Source: Stenogyne calaminthoides
Lineage: Eukaryota; Streptophyta; Magnoliopsida; Lamiales; Lamiaceae
Assembly (NCBI GenBank): GCA_037126765.1
Contig: JBBCBC010000016.1
Span: 15,550,728-15,614,727 of the forward strand
Length of the DNA: 64,000 nucleotides
Reading direction: 5' to 3'
The notes under the pieces: generated by a model
Seen by the model: only the letters and a program-made list of their open reading frames with translations
Database searches by the model: none
Told to the model about the DNA's origin: nothing
Translations under genes and position numbers: made by a program
Shown here: piece by piece, positions 33,184-45,929 of the stretch
Layout of the letters: each line of letters starts with the position of its first letter
Position numbering within the stretch: position 1 is the first letter of the stretch

Positions 33184-33437
33184 GCCAACGACCTTTTGTT
33201 ACCTTTATTTGGAGGATCCCGATCGGTTGGTGGCCACAGGAACGTTGTATAGCTCCCATGGAATGATTCATGTTCATCCCATCACTCCTGGTTTCGTAAG
33301 GGTCACACTCGATGTACCCGTAATTGGACAAGAGGATTCAGCGGTGCCAAAACCAATCGATGAAGCCGTCACAGTCGGAACAGCAATCGGGCACTTCATC
33401 GAATGGCCGAGCAACTTGGTCTCTAGCACCATGAGGG
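33184..33437 (+). pseudogene. CACTA-associated protein, central domain exon (DUF8039-like)
   Basis: An exon after a tcgaacag acceptor and before a ggtaaaat donor. It reads LYLEDPDRLVATGTLYSSHG, MIHVHPITPGFVRVTLDVPV and AVTVGTAIGHFIEWPSNLV. The pattern (V/L)A.GTL(Y)...H..P(I/L)...RV..D...(P/E)...T.G.A(I/V)G.FI.WP matches the conserved central domain found between the transposase part and the Ulp1 domain in plant CACTA second proteins. The segment 32436-33183 upstream contains partly open pieces (RLNFISDYRKGSRRN, DDIRIIGPGDLFGF) with stops. Confidence 0.6.
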
Positions 33438-33699
33438 TAAAATATATGTTATTAAAGTTCATTATCTTATTTGTGGTTCTAAATAATATTGCAAATTAAT
33501 TGTAGAATCTGCCGACACCACAAATGCCTCGGAAGAAATCACCACAAAAGGCTAAAGAGAAATCGAGGGGTGTCGAAGACAGTCAGAGGGGGAGAAGAGG
33601 GACTCCACTGTGCTAATTTCTGGTTATCACATGACTGGAGACTTAGATCACGATGATTATGTATAGTTCCCATGCTTGCTCACTTTCATTAGAATAATT

Positions 33700-34832
33700 T
33701 CCAAGAATTCGTCAGTGAGGAACATGTACGCGAAGTCTTGATTGACGAGTGGTTGAGTGCAACCACCATAGCCCAATTCCCCAACAAGCCCTTTACCTCA
33801 GGTATGTGTTTACTAATTCTCAATATTCACTTTCTGTATAGTTTAATTTTTTTTTTAAATATTAATTAGCGTATATATGTTGGTTAAATATATTTGGGTG
33901 AGGTATATCTCTCCAGAGATGTCCGAGCAAGTGGAATGTATTCCTTCGTCTCCCCCCAGGTGTCTTGCATATTGGGTGATAGGGTACAGACCATGGATGG
34001 GTTAGTTAATCATATGTTGAATCAAACTGGGAGCGATCATCTAATTTTTTGGCCAACAAATGTGGGGTGAGTGATAAACATTTCGTTAAAATTTGTATTC
34101 ATGTTTATAATATTTGCACATATATATGCTAAATTTGCAGTTAATTTTAATATTCTCAATATAATATAGGAACCATTGGGTGTTGGTCGCCATACACATG
34201 AATACATTAAGTGTGTATTTTATGGACCCGACTCAGGATGAAGTTTATTCAAATCGCCCTGATCTCGTTTCATATATGGAAGCGTAAGTTCATTTTTAAT
34301 ATTCTATACAATGATTTGTTTTACTTTTAAAATTATGCATATTTAATCTATTTTTATTTTTTAATTATAATAATAATAGTGTGATGACGATGTATCGGAG
34401 TCGCCTTCAGAGTCAAGGTTCAAGATCTAAGTTAAATAAAGTGAACTGGATTAACATTAAGGTAAATTTAATTTAGTAAATTATCAAATTAATAGAAAGA
34501 AATCATAATTGTAATACGTGATTATAATTGTTAATCAACAGGTTCCGAGGCAACGAGATAATGAACATTGTGGACATTTTGTGTGTTGCCTTATTGAAGA
34601 TATAATCCGCGCTTCTCTAACGAACATTCCTCTCAATGTAAGTCAATTTATCGATTTATTTAAATTATTATTGATTGAATAAAAATCCATACAATATTGA
34701 TTGATTTGTTGTTTGCAGTTTGTCTATGAACGTGAGCTCAAGTCTTACTATAAGAAAAGACTGGAGAAATGGAAAAATGATTGGGCGGGGTACCTTTACA
34801 ATCGATTCTTATATTCATACGATATTGAGTGA
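33700..34832 (+). pseudogene. Ulp1-type cysteine protease (C48) domain of the CACTA-like element
   Basis: Six exon-like segments with GT-AG borders. They contain VREVLIDEWLSATTIAQFP, YLSRDVRASGMYSFVSPQV, NHWVLVAIHMNTLSVYFMDP (catalytic His codon 34174, Asp 34225), QRDNEHCGHFVCCLIEDIIR (Gln and catalytic Cys codon 34569) and KRLEKWKNDWAGYLYNRFLY, ending at a TGA at 34830-34832. The order His-Asp-Gln-Cys is that of Ulp1 SUMO-protease folds, which plant CACTA (Kaonashi-type) elements are known to carry. The triad appears intact here, so this exon group may have been under constraint until recently. Confidence 0.72.
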
Positions 34833-34854
34833 TCGTTGTTTGAAATTTTGGTAG

Positions 34855-36590
34855 TGTTGTAACATAGATTTCACGTCTATGCCACAAACAAGTAATTTAT
34901 GAATTATGAACGAATAATGAATGAAAAATACAAAGCACGAACGAATTTGTTGACCCAGTTCGTCCGGAAGGACTACGTCTGGGGGCATACCAAGCCAGGA
35001 TCATTTTACTATGATCTTTCGTGTATTTTTTATCCTCCTTTTTGTGTGGACTTCTTCCTCTTTATATAGAGTTTACAATATACAAATGAACATTAATGGG
35101 CCTCTTAATGGGCCTTTGAACATGGGCTCGTGAAGCCAATCTAGTCTAAGAACATGAAAGTAATGTCGGATTATCTCTTTGTACCGAGCTAGTCGACTTT
35201 GCTTGTGGAGCGACCTCAGGGGAGGTCGCCCGCTCAGGCAGCCTTCATTCTTCTCTCTCCGACCTTGCCTATGGACCGTCCTCGGAGGAGGTCGCTCGTT
35301 AAGGCAAGCCTGATCTTCATTGCTCGTCGCCAGGTCGCCCTTTGAGGGCTGATATCGGCATCTCGTACTCTTCAGCTGAGCTCGGTTCTAGCCGCCACGT
35401 TATCACCATTTGCCACGTCATCATCATTTGCCACGTGGCTGCTGGCCGATTATTATGGCTACAACAATTGCCCCCAAGAGCGAACTTTGACTTTGTTCGG
35501 AGGTCGGTCTTGATCTTTGTTCACATAAGAATTATCGGATTTTCGCCCTTGATGTTGCATTCTTTGCCCCTGTGTATGCCCTGAATGCCTTCATGAGGTC
35601 TTAATTGTTCACACTTTGATGGTAATACTTCTGGTATCAAATTTGGATCTTCAACTTCAGACTTGGGTGTGTTTTAGTGGGCTCGATTCTCCCTCGTGCC
35701 CCCGAGTCAGGGGGTTATTCATCTGAGATGGTTATCTGCCGAGATTGAGCTCGTCGAGAGGCTGGACTCGTCGAGAGTCTTGGTCGCTGGTTCATGCTGC
35801 GACTTGGTAGGTATTTGATTTTCTTTAGTTGTGCTCGTACTTTGAGGTGAGGCTCTCTGTACGAGTCTTTTTTGTGCTCGTCAATGACCATTTCTTGTCG
35901 AGCGGTTAGCGACTTGATGTAATTAGCCTTTGGGCCTTCCATCAATGAAACTCATTTCTTTTTCTACCTTTAGCATGCCGACTTGATTTCCTTATGCGAC
36001 TTTAAAATTGCATATGTTCTTCCGTCTTATTTGGATTTTATTTACTATTTTGCTTAGTCGCCTTACAAAGTCAGGATGGGTGGCGATCCCAAGAGGTATG
36101 TCGCGACTTTGTTTATTCTTTGTTTAACACCCGTGAATTATGAAAAGAAAGGTAACATTTTGTTTGCCTTCGCGGTAATACAAAGTTGAATTATTTGTTC
36201 ATGACATAAAACCAAAAGAATTCATCGGAAGCCGAGGTCACGACAAGGTAATCGCTAATGTTGCATTCTTTGAAGACGGACAAAGTTATCGCCAAGAACG
36301 CGGAATGCCAACACCGAGGAGGCGGGTCGGGTCGACGCCTAATGATGGCGACAATATCATCGCCGAGATGCCCTGAATTGCCTTCAGCGAGGTCTTAATT
36401 GTTCACACTTTGGCGAACGATAAATACTCACCGAGATAGCGGAAAGTGCCCCTCGCCAATCAGGTGGACGATCTCATCGATAGAATACTTTCTTCGTCGG
36501 CGGAATTATCTTCGATGCGATAATGGCGATGATCTCATCACCGGTTGAATTTTTAAATTGGCGGAATACACCTCGCCAATTGTTGTAGCC
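34855..36590 (-). repeat. Left arm of element X, LTR in minus orientation
   Basis: Reverse complement of the right arm: TATA box (TTTATATA on the plus strand) at 35061-35068 and stem-loop at 34954-34983. Repeated ggcgacctcc(c/t)c motifs lie near 35210-35300, and gatgttgcattctttg and ttaattgttcacactttg near 35550-35620. The distal part (36240-36580) holds a reduced version of the 69-bp minisatellite. Confidence 0.75.
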
Positions 36591-37068
36591 ATAATAATCG
36601 CCGTCGAGAAATGATGATGACATGGCAAATGGTGATAACGTGGCCGAACCAAGCTCACCGAAGAGTACTTGATGTCGGGGTTATTCATCCGCTTAACGAG
36701 CGATCCATAGGCAAGGTCGTGAAGGTCGCTGAAAGGCAGGCGACCTCCTCGGAGGTCGCTCCACAAGCAAAGTCGATAAGCCTTGTTACAAAAAGATAAT
36801 CCGACATTTTTCTTTAGTGTTCAAAGGCTCGTTAAGAGGCCCATTAATGTTCATTTTTATATTGTAAACTCTATATAAAGAGTCCACACAAAAAGGAGGA
36901 CAAAAGATACTGCTTAAAAATCAGTAAAATGATCCCTACGCAGATTTTTCATCTTCCGGATTTAACCGAGTCAACAAATTCGTTCGTCTTTGTATTTTTC
37001 ATTCATTTATTCGCTTCATAATTCATAAATTACTTTGTTTGTGGCGTAGGCGTGAAATCTATATTCTG
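36590..37068 (+). repeat. LTR 3' fragment in element X, plus orientation
   Basis: Starts at ccaattgttgtagccataa and includes ggcgacctcctcggaggtcg, TATATAAA at 36872-36879 and tcaacaaattcgttcg, ending gaaatctatattctgaca. It is directly followed by attggctttgctcagg, which might be a diverged PBS. It lies back to back with the left arm. Confidence 0.65.
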
Positions 37069-39860
37069 ACAATTGGCTTTGCTCAGGAACATTTAATTAA
37101 TATTTACCAAATATTCGTTAGGACCCAAACACAAGAAACCCAGATGCAACATTCGTTGTTCATCCGAAAGATCAAAATCCATAAAGAATCATCAAGAAAT
37201 TGTTCATCAACCACTTACAATCGGAACACACATCCGACCCCTAGATCCGTAATCTGCCACCAAAAACTCAGATTCCCCACTACCAAAATTTGACCCCATC
37301 GTCAATAATCTGCCATAAAAAATTCATTCCCATTCATACAAAAATCAAACCCCACCCAAACCAAAAATCACCAGAAAAATCAAAGTTGTTCATACACAAC
37401 AAACCCAGTTGTTCATAGATCTGTACATACACATATTCTTGGGTTTCATAACAGGGGCTATATTTTCTAGATAGATAAATGGAGCAAGGCTTTTTCATAA
37501 ACTGAAGATTGAAAATTAAAGTCGCCGCTTCATCAACCCACCATTCTTGAGTAGAAATCAACTTCATCCCACGATTGATCGTCAAAACCACTGGACAACA
37601 TCAACCTCGAGCACGGTTTCACCAGAAATTGCATCGTAACCAACAATACAAGAGGCAAAATCGCACCACGGTTGTGTTGTTCTCGCCACACCGCGGTCCT
37701 TTACAGATCAAAGAATCCACAGGTTACCGCCGTCATCGCCTGAGACCGCCGAGTCGGGGACCGCGTCGCACCGCCTCTGTCGATCCGTCCCTCACAGCCT
37801 CGCTGAAGCGCTCCGCCGAGCGCAGTAGTCATAAAATCTATTGCGCCATGGTTTTCAACACGCCATCACCGCCTCTCCCTCATCTCTCGCCGAACGGATC
37901 CACCATGGGAAGTCACTGCATCGCAAGGGCCGAAGCCTCGCCTGTCACCGCGATTCGAGGCGTCAATCCATCGCCCGAAGCCGTGCATCATTGACTGAGG
38001 AAGAAGCGTGAATGGGGGAAGAGTTTTGGATGGAAAGGTTTGCGGATGGGGCCTCACGGATTTGCAGTGTAGAATTTATTGGTCGTGAGCGGAATTACAG
38101 CGAGAATTAGGGAAATTAAGGTCGGACTCCACAGCGTGATTTGGGGAAGAGAGAAACCATACTCCACCGAAATGAATTAATCAGGCCTGGCCTTTTGGGT
38201 TTGACTTTGGGTCTCGTTTGCATTAATCAGTTGGGAATAATAAGTTCCTGTGCCCAGTTGCTTGAACAACTCATCTCTAAATCTATTGGGCCCAGATTCT
38301 GGATTTTATTAAATACATGTTCGAAGATTAGATTGGTTTAATCTTTGTAAAATAACTTGATATCTAACGGTTATTTATTTTTGCATGGAAAAAAAATACT
38401 CACCACTTCATGTTGCTTTGGAAAAATTAAGAAATCTACAGGCGGTCAATTCCATTAAATTTCACTCACATCGAAAAAATTTTCATTTAATTAATTTTAA
38501 TATATATCACAATATTCATACTTTCATATATATATTAAAAGTTATATTTTTTCTCGAGCTTTTTCGTTAATTTTGTTTTGACATTAGAAACTTAAATGGC
38601 GTATGTCTAAATTTGGAGGTTTATTTAAAACAAACTCCAAATCCTTGCTTTTCACTAATAGCATAAACCCTAGGAAGGGACTATCACAAAATTCATCTAA
38701 GAAAGTCTCACACCACGGATGAAACAAATTTATAATCCGATTTCCATCGAAATCAAACGATTAAGGAAAATACTCAAATTCATAAAGTTTCTCAAACCGT
38801 AAGAGACTTCAACAACGTTAAAATCAAAGTCGCGGTCTTAAACAAACAAGACCCCACGACCTCAAATTTACAAGGTCACACTTCCAAAAAATGACCACGA
38901 CCTCGGCGGAAAGCGATGGTCAAACCGGAAAGGCAATCAAGTCGCAATTTATGTAAGGCGACAAAATAAGCCCTTCAAATCACAAGTCAAAAGAGAGTTG
39001 TAACCTCAATAAACAACCTCGAAAAAGACGACCTTTTCATATCAAATGAATATCTCAATCCAAGTTGTTAAAACACTTGTTTAAAGTCTCATTTGAATAT
39101 CCTAATACATTGTAGCCATTAATCCAATGTCGATATAGGTCGTAATAATTTTGTCATTTCAATAAGAACATAGCTCAATTCGTCGTCGAAGTTATTCAAG
39201 TCAATTGCAAACAAATCATTTATAAACCTATATTCACTATAAACCTATATAGTCCTAAACGATTATAAACCTATACAAATCAAAATGACTATAAACCTAT
39301 CTGATCTCGATTATAAACCTATCTGATCAGGAACCCCTATCTGATCTTTGACTATAAACATATCTGAAAATCAAAACGATTATAAACCTATCTGATCCTA
39401 AACGATTATAAACCTATCTGAATCGAACGATTATAAACATATACAAATCAAAACGACTATAAACATATCAAATCAAAATGACTATAAACCTATTTGTCGA
39501 TCTTCTTTCACATTCTTGAAACAACAAATCGCCTCGTAAATTATCTATACAACGAGAATCAAATCTCCATCCGGAAGCAAAACCCTAAGGATCCCAAACC
39601 TTTGCATACCCACGAAAAGTTGTTTTTAATACACATCAAAGCCCAATCCTTTTAAAAATCTCAAAGGTTATTTCTATTCCACAAGAATCGAGAAAAAGAT
39701 CTTGTTAATAATTTCAAAATGCAAGTCTCCTTTTCAAACACCGATAAAAGTTAATTTTACAAAAAATATCAAAAACATTTTTCGACATAATAATAATTTC
39801 TTTGAAATTTCCAAAAGGTTTAAACTTAAAATCTCTCTCAAAAGAATTTTCTCAAATGGT
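37069..39860. other. Non-coding interior of element X with a GC-rich island
   Basis: No pol or gag motif on either strand. 37600-38060 is GC-rich (ccgccgtcatcgcctgag, cgctgaagcgctccgcc) in otherwise AT-rich DNA and holds open frames up to 139 codons (37575-37994) without recognisable domains. It could be a captured gene first exon or leader. 38060-39200 is AT-rich, unrecognised. A short tandem array is listed separately. Confidence 0.5.
39200..39500. repeat. Tandem array of attataaacctatctga units
   Basis: About ten imperfect copies of a roughly 25-base unit (cgattataaacctatctgat, with variants cctatacaaatcaaaa and catatcaaatcaaaatg). Confidence 0.85.
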
Positions 39861-39869
39861 CGAACAAAC

Positions 39870-41670
39870 CATGGCACTTCCGCCTTTCGGCGATGAGATA
39901 ATCCGTTATTGGCGTCCGCCCACTTTTTTTTTCGGCGTTGGCTTTTTTATCTCGGCGAGGTGTATTCCACCGATTTAAAAAAGTATCCGCCTTGAGATCC
40001 CCATTTTTTTTCGCGTCGAACTTCCGTTGTCTCGATTGAGGTGTATTCCCTCCTTCTTGGCGATTTTAATGTTTAGAATTTTTTGATTTGATCAATTTTT
40101 CGTAATTTAGATCTAGGTTTTCATTTATTTTTGAAATAAATTATCCACGATTAGACTTTTTTTCGGGCGAAATCGGGATTGCTTTGGATCAATGTAATAG
40201 ACTATTTTAAAATAAATTGTTTTAAAAAAATCTTGGCGATGAGATAAATCCATTATTAGCGTCGGCTTTCCGCTATCTCAGCGAGGTGTATTCTGCTGAT
40301 TTAGCGAAGTATTCTCCGACTTCTTGGCGATGAGATTGTCCGCCATTATTGGCGTCGACTCTCCGTTATCTCGGCGAGGTGTATTCTGCCGATTTAGCAA
40401 AGTATTCTCCGCCTTCTCGGCGATGAGATTGTCCGCCATCATTGGTGTCGACCGGCCCGCCTCCTCGGCATCGAACTTCCGCGTTCTTGGCGATAACTTT
40501 GTCCGCCTTCATTGGCGTCGACCAGCCCGCCTACTCGGCGTCGGCTTTCCGCGTTCTTGGCGATGACTTTTCCACCTTCATTGGCGTCGACCAGCCCACC
40601 TCCTCGGCATCGGCTTTCCGCCTTCTTGGCGATGACTTTATCTGCCTTCGTCGTCAGACCAGCCTCCTCGGCGTTTACTTCCCGCCTCTTCTTAGCGATT
40701 ACTTTGTCGACTTCATTCATTCGGCAAACCCCCCGCTCTTGGCGTCGGCTCTCTGCTCGTTGAGATTCAATTTGGTTTTATCCATCACAAACCAATAGAA
40801 TTAGCAACTTTGTATTAGTTTGGCCGTCGAACAAAATGTTACCTTCTTTTTCATAATTCTGGGTGTTAAACCGATCGCGTGAATAAACATCGAACCCCGA
40901 GGTACGATTTTCGACATACCTACCGGCGAGATCGCCACCCCAACAAAAAAGCATCCTCCCCGACTTTGTAAGACGACTACAAAAGTTCAAATAAGTCACA
41001 TCCAAATAAGACTAAGAACGATGCAATTTTAAAAATGGGAAATCAAGCCGGCATGCTAAAGGTAGAAAAAAGAAATGAGTTTCATTGACGGAAGGCCCAA
41101 AGGCTAATTACATCAAGTCGCGAACCGCCAACAAGAAATGGTCATCGACGAGCACGGACTCGTCTGAAGAGAGCCTCACCCGAAAGTACGAGCACAACTA
41201 AAGAAAATTAAATACCTACCAAGTCGCAAAGATGAACCCAATGACCAAGACTCTCGACGAGCCCACCTTCGACGAGCTCAATCTCGGAGATAACCATCTC
41301 GGATGAATAACCCCGACTAGGGGGCACGATTTTAGAATCGAGCCCACTAAAACACACCCAAGTCCGGTTGAAGATCCAAACTTGATACCGTTTACCATCA
41401 AAGTGTGAACAATTAAGACCTCATGAAGGCATTGAGCATACACAAAAGCAAAGAATGCAACATCAAGGGCAAAAAATCGATAATTCTTATGTGAACAAAG
41501 ATCAAGACCGACCTCTCCTAACAAAGTCAAGTCCGCTTTAAATTGTAATAATAATTCCGCGTGGCGAAATGATGATGATGTTGCAAATGGTGATAACGTG
41601 GCGGGGCTAGAACCAAGCTCGGTGAGAGTACGAGATCTTTAAATTGGCGAAAAAATTAGATCGAGGCTTT
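39870..41670 (+). repeat. Right arm of element X, first part, with a 69-bp minisatellite
   Basis: Plus-oriented LTR of element X up to the copia-3 insertion. 40250-40750 has tandem units of about 69 bases containing ggcgatgactttgtccgcc and ggcgtcgaccagcccgcc, which gives a 23-residue repeat in one frame (40512-40763). 40860-41660 mirrors the left arm (for example ttgaagatccaaacttgat and gaacaattaagacctcatg). Confidence 0.75.
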
Positions 41671-43385
41671 TGTTGGGATTATCTTGAAAAAGTATGCTTT
41701 TTACTTTGTATAATCGAAAACCAATTTCGATTTTAAAATAAATTGTTTATCAATGCTTTAAATATGATTGAATGTTATATATATTTCTTTATAACTGCTT
41801 CAATAATTAGGATTAATAATTAATTTAGTGATACCGGATCACGTTGATTAAATTAATTTTGTAATTAAAAAGACGCCATTCATGAACAACCATCGCGAAA
41901 GGTTTGTAAGGCTCAGATTGGTTTGTCTTGACCAAGAGATTACAAAAGTGCATGATGATCTTTTGGGAGGATAAATTCTTGAAAGAATTAGACCTCGGTG
42001 GTTCGTTATTTCTTAACCTTCGTCCAAAATAGGATCACGTGGGATTGGTAACTATTGTTTGACTTATCATGGGTAAATCGAGAGAGAGATTCAATACTTT
42101 TTATCTTGGGCAATATTATTGGTCACATGTGATTCTTAAGATTTAATCAAGAATGTGTGCAAAATGCGCTTTTGATTTGCCCCCCTTCGAGGTTCATAAG
42201 TTTTATCATACCAAATCTTGCAAGTGGAATTAGTTTCCCATGGATAATAATGTTGAACCGTTCCTCGACCCAAGGACAAAAGATATTAATTAACGGAAAG
42301 CTATTTCGGTAAGGCTTGAATTAATTAATGGGCTAGATAATCTTAAACACGTAATAATGACCATTTGTTGGATAATATGGGTTAAGATGGATAGTCAATA
42401 TTAATTATGTAGTGGGATTAATTAATATTTATGGGCTTGAATTATATTGTGGCTCAATATTAGATATTCAAGATCCATTAGAAGGTCCAATCTTAATTCT
42501 CCTAAAGGCCCCCTGAGTAGCCCAACATATAGTCCAATAACTGAAAAGGTGATTAAAATAAAATAAATATTGTTGCTTATATTTCCTCTAAAATTTTCAA
42601 AAATTATGGATAAAAGAGGGAGAAAGATTTTCTTTGAATTTTGTTATGGAATGAAGATATGTATTCTTGGAATACAAGATTATCTCATTAAATTCAAGAA
42701 ATCTCCCACTTGGTTATCTATATAGTAAAATTTCTAATTTTTGAAAATATATAATTTAAAGATTTTCTTGATTTTCTTGAAATGATATTATGGAAGATAT
42801 GTATTTCTTGAAATACAAGAATATCTCATAAATTCAAGAAGATTCAAATCTTGGAATCTTGCTTAATTTTTTCAAAATTTGTCCATAAAATAGAGGAGGT
42901 GGAATTTTGTGGAATATTTTAATTATGGGAAAAAGAATATATGAGATATATTCAAGATTTCTTGGTGACCAAGAAAAGTCTTTTCCCACATTGAAAAATT
43001 ACTAAAATTTCGTTCACCCTCCCTCTTATAAATAGGGGATGATTAGTTCATTCCCAATTACAATTCCATGTCTTTAGAAATATTAGCAAATCCACATAAG
43101 TTTTAAAGTTTATTTTTTTCTTTTTGTTAATTGTTCGCATATCCTTCCACCGGATTGTCGAAAGCAAGGGCTAATACTTGGGAAGTCCTTTTGGTTAGTC
43201 CGTTGATCCCGGAGGAAATGCGTTCAAAACCCGTAGATTCCGTGCGTGGGTTTTACGTGGCCTTTTATATGCATGATATGTTGTTGCAATTATTATTTGA
43301 ATTAATATAGGATTAATTCATGCTAGTAATAATTAATGAATTAAATTTGTATTTAAATATTCAAATAATAGATCATGTCAAACAA
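41671..43385 (+). repeat. 5' LTR of copia-3
   Basis: TATAAATA at 43027-43034. The last 30 or so bases (caaataatagatcatgtc...) deviate from the 3' LTR end, and the PBS is not recognisable, so the boundary is approximate. Confidence 0.82.
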
Positions 43386-44600
43386 AGCTGAGTATCGAAT
43401 ATTTGCCTCAATTTTTAAATTGTAATTTAATTAAGTGGACATTAAATTTGAAATTGGATAGTAGAACTTTTAGATCTGTTTTTTGGAATTGTCATGGATT
43501 TTAATGTTTTAATTAAAAGCTGTGGTTTTTTAATTCTTCGCTTCGGATTTGTTTTGCCTCGTGAGAAAATCCACGAGACTAGGATTTGTTTGATTTGATC
43601 AATGTAATTGACTAGTCTAGATCTAGGTTTATTTATTTTTGTAAATAAATTATAACCGGATCGGGAACGAAGAGAAAAGAATTAAAGGAAGAAATCCGAA
43701 TCAGGGCAGGAAAACGGAGGTCATGAGCGAAATTGAGACTTGACTTGAGGCAGCGGCGATGCGTCCTCAAAAATAGATCAAATCTTGAGAAGATCTAAAC
43801 GTGGCGTTGATAGATTTTGAACGGCAGGGGCGAAATTTGAGGCGAGTTTCTTCAAGATCAAGCCAAGAAAAATCAAACTATGACAATTGGATAATTTGTG
43901 CCCAATATGTTTATTTTTTTCTATGCTTTTGCTTGATTTATTTGTGCTTATCTTATGCTTTATTTAATTTGTTTAAATGTGTTTGCAAAAGGGGGTGCCA
44001 AATTGAAAAATCTCAACTTCAAAATTACTAAGTATGTTTTAAATAATTAATTGACAATTTTATTCCTGATAATTTTGACCTCCATGATTTATTTATTTGT
44101 GAATTCTTTTGGAGAAATTCTCAACAGAACGGTCAAAAATAGGTTTCATGAATGAATTCCAAAACGGATGATTGTGGGTTATTACTAGTGGCGGCGATGA
44201 CCCTCCCAACGAGGCTCGATCAAAGCGAAATAGTAATCATGTATTTAATCATGGTTATTACTTAGGTATAAAATTGATATGCATATACTTCTCCGAAGTC
44301 CCCTGTCATTTTTATATTGGTCAGTGGGAGCCAACTATTAATCTGGATATTAAGGGTTTGTAATCGTTCTTGTTTGTAACCCGCTTGAATGTGTTTAAAT
44401 AATGACCCACCCAACGTGGCTTATTTAAACTGCTTTTTGAGATGTTGGGCGATCATTGTTCATATTTTTTTGAGATTTTAAATATGATGGCATGTGATCG
44501 AATCTTGTGATATGCTTGTCTTGTGCATATAGTTGTTTATTTCGATTCGATGTCGTTACCTTTTTAATCCATTGTTATTATACTTAAAGTCAAATACAAT
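43386..44600 (+). other. Leader of copia-3
   Basis: Aligns with the copia-2 leader, including ggttattacttaggtata and gagccaactattaatctgg. No gene visible. Confidence 0.6.
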
Positions 44601-45290
44601 ATGTATGGAAACTATATTGATTGGAAAATTATAATTGTCTTAAATCGCACAAAAAGCAAAGTGGATTTTGACACACAAAAAATCGATGAGCCAACCGACG
44701 AGTCAAAACATGCGGGACTCGTCGGATCACCTCTTGAGAGATGTCGATTCGACAAATGGTGGAGGAAAAACCCGTTTACGTCCTCAAAATAGATGGCCCA
44801 TCCCACCCCAAACTTGAGATTCTCGAGTCTGAGACCATGATCCGGAGACTCGATGAATTTGGTACTACACTCTCCCCCAAAAAGTTTTTGAGCATTTTTG
44901 GCCTCGCTAGCTAATTTGTTGCAAGCTTTTGGTCTCGGCGAAATAATGAAGAAGCACCAAACTCAAGCTTTGATTTAGGCAAGTGGTCCGTCTTCATTTT
45001 TCTAGGCCAAGGGTAGGCAAGATAAAGAAGAGGACCAAAGGCCATAGATAAAACTCAAGCTGTTGCGAAAGGCAATGGTAAGATGAGGAATGCTTGTTGT
45101 GTCAAGGAAAATCCAAAGAGGAAGTGCTTAAGCTGCGGTGAGAGAGGACAATGGAGGTCTTGCCTGTTCCAACCCCAAAAGGGACGGAAAGAAAGGTAAT
45201 TCTCATACACTAGTTGTTGAAACTTGTTTAGCGGCGTATACTTCTCATTCGTGGGTGGTTGATCGATTCCACTAATCATGTCATGTTGGC
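44601..45290 (+). pseudogene. Gag of copia-3
   Basis: Starts MYGNYIDWKIIIVLNRTKSK, with EPTDESKHAG, as in copia-2. Frames break repeatedly after 44790. A nucleocapsid zinc-knuckle remnant is encoded at about 45117-45165 (KCLSCGERGQWRSC), with the CxxC pair kept but the His position replaced. Sequence at 45240-45285 (gggtggttgatc...) is the start of the protease region. A short repeat (attgcaatgctacg..agtagcag) occupies 45370-45480. Confidence 0.6.
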
Positions 45291-45929
45291 TTCCGGGTTC
45301 TAAATGATCCCAAGAACATAGTGGGGAGTGAGATCCTCATCACCTTTGGGTAACGTTATTTAAAGTAGAAGACATTGCAATGTTACGTAAGTGGCAGATA
45401 TTGCAATGCTACGGTAGTAACGATTATTGCAATACTACGCAAGTAGCAGACATTGCAATGCTACATGAGTAGCAGTTAAAGCAGTGGGAGAAGTGCACCT
45501 ATCTTTTGAAGATAAAGTTTTTTTTGAGATTATCTTTATGTTCCCAGTTTTAGAAAGAATTCACTTTCAGTTTCTAAAATTCGATTAAAGGACACTAAGT
45601 TTCTTCTAATAAGAATGACATCATTTTGAAATGATGAGTGTATCTGTTACGGGACATTGATGGAAAATCTCTATACAATTAACTGTGCACACCACTCACG
45701 AAATGTATCCTATAACACATCAATCTGCTTTTCTAAAAGAAAAATCGTTCATCGACGTGAAACGAGACACTTCTTTGGCATCTAAGATTAGGTCATATAA
45801 ATCTAAAGAGGATCCAAAGGTTGGTGAAAGATGGTTCACTGGAGCGTCTCCAAGTTGAATCGGATCCAACCTGCGAATCATGTTTGGAGGGTAATATGAC
45901 CAAAATGGCATTTGGAGCCAAGGGGAATG

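Noticed and set aside
37575..37994. 139-codon frame in the GC-rich island of element X
   Set aside because: Frames of similar quality occur on both strands, composition is simple GC-rich and Arg/Pro/Ser-heavy, and no domain is recognisable; kept only as an island.
40512..40763. Repetitive protein with 23-residue units
   Set aside because: It is the translation of the 69-bp minisatellite in the LTR-like arm; several frames are open for the same reason.
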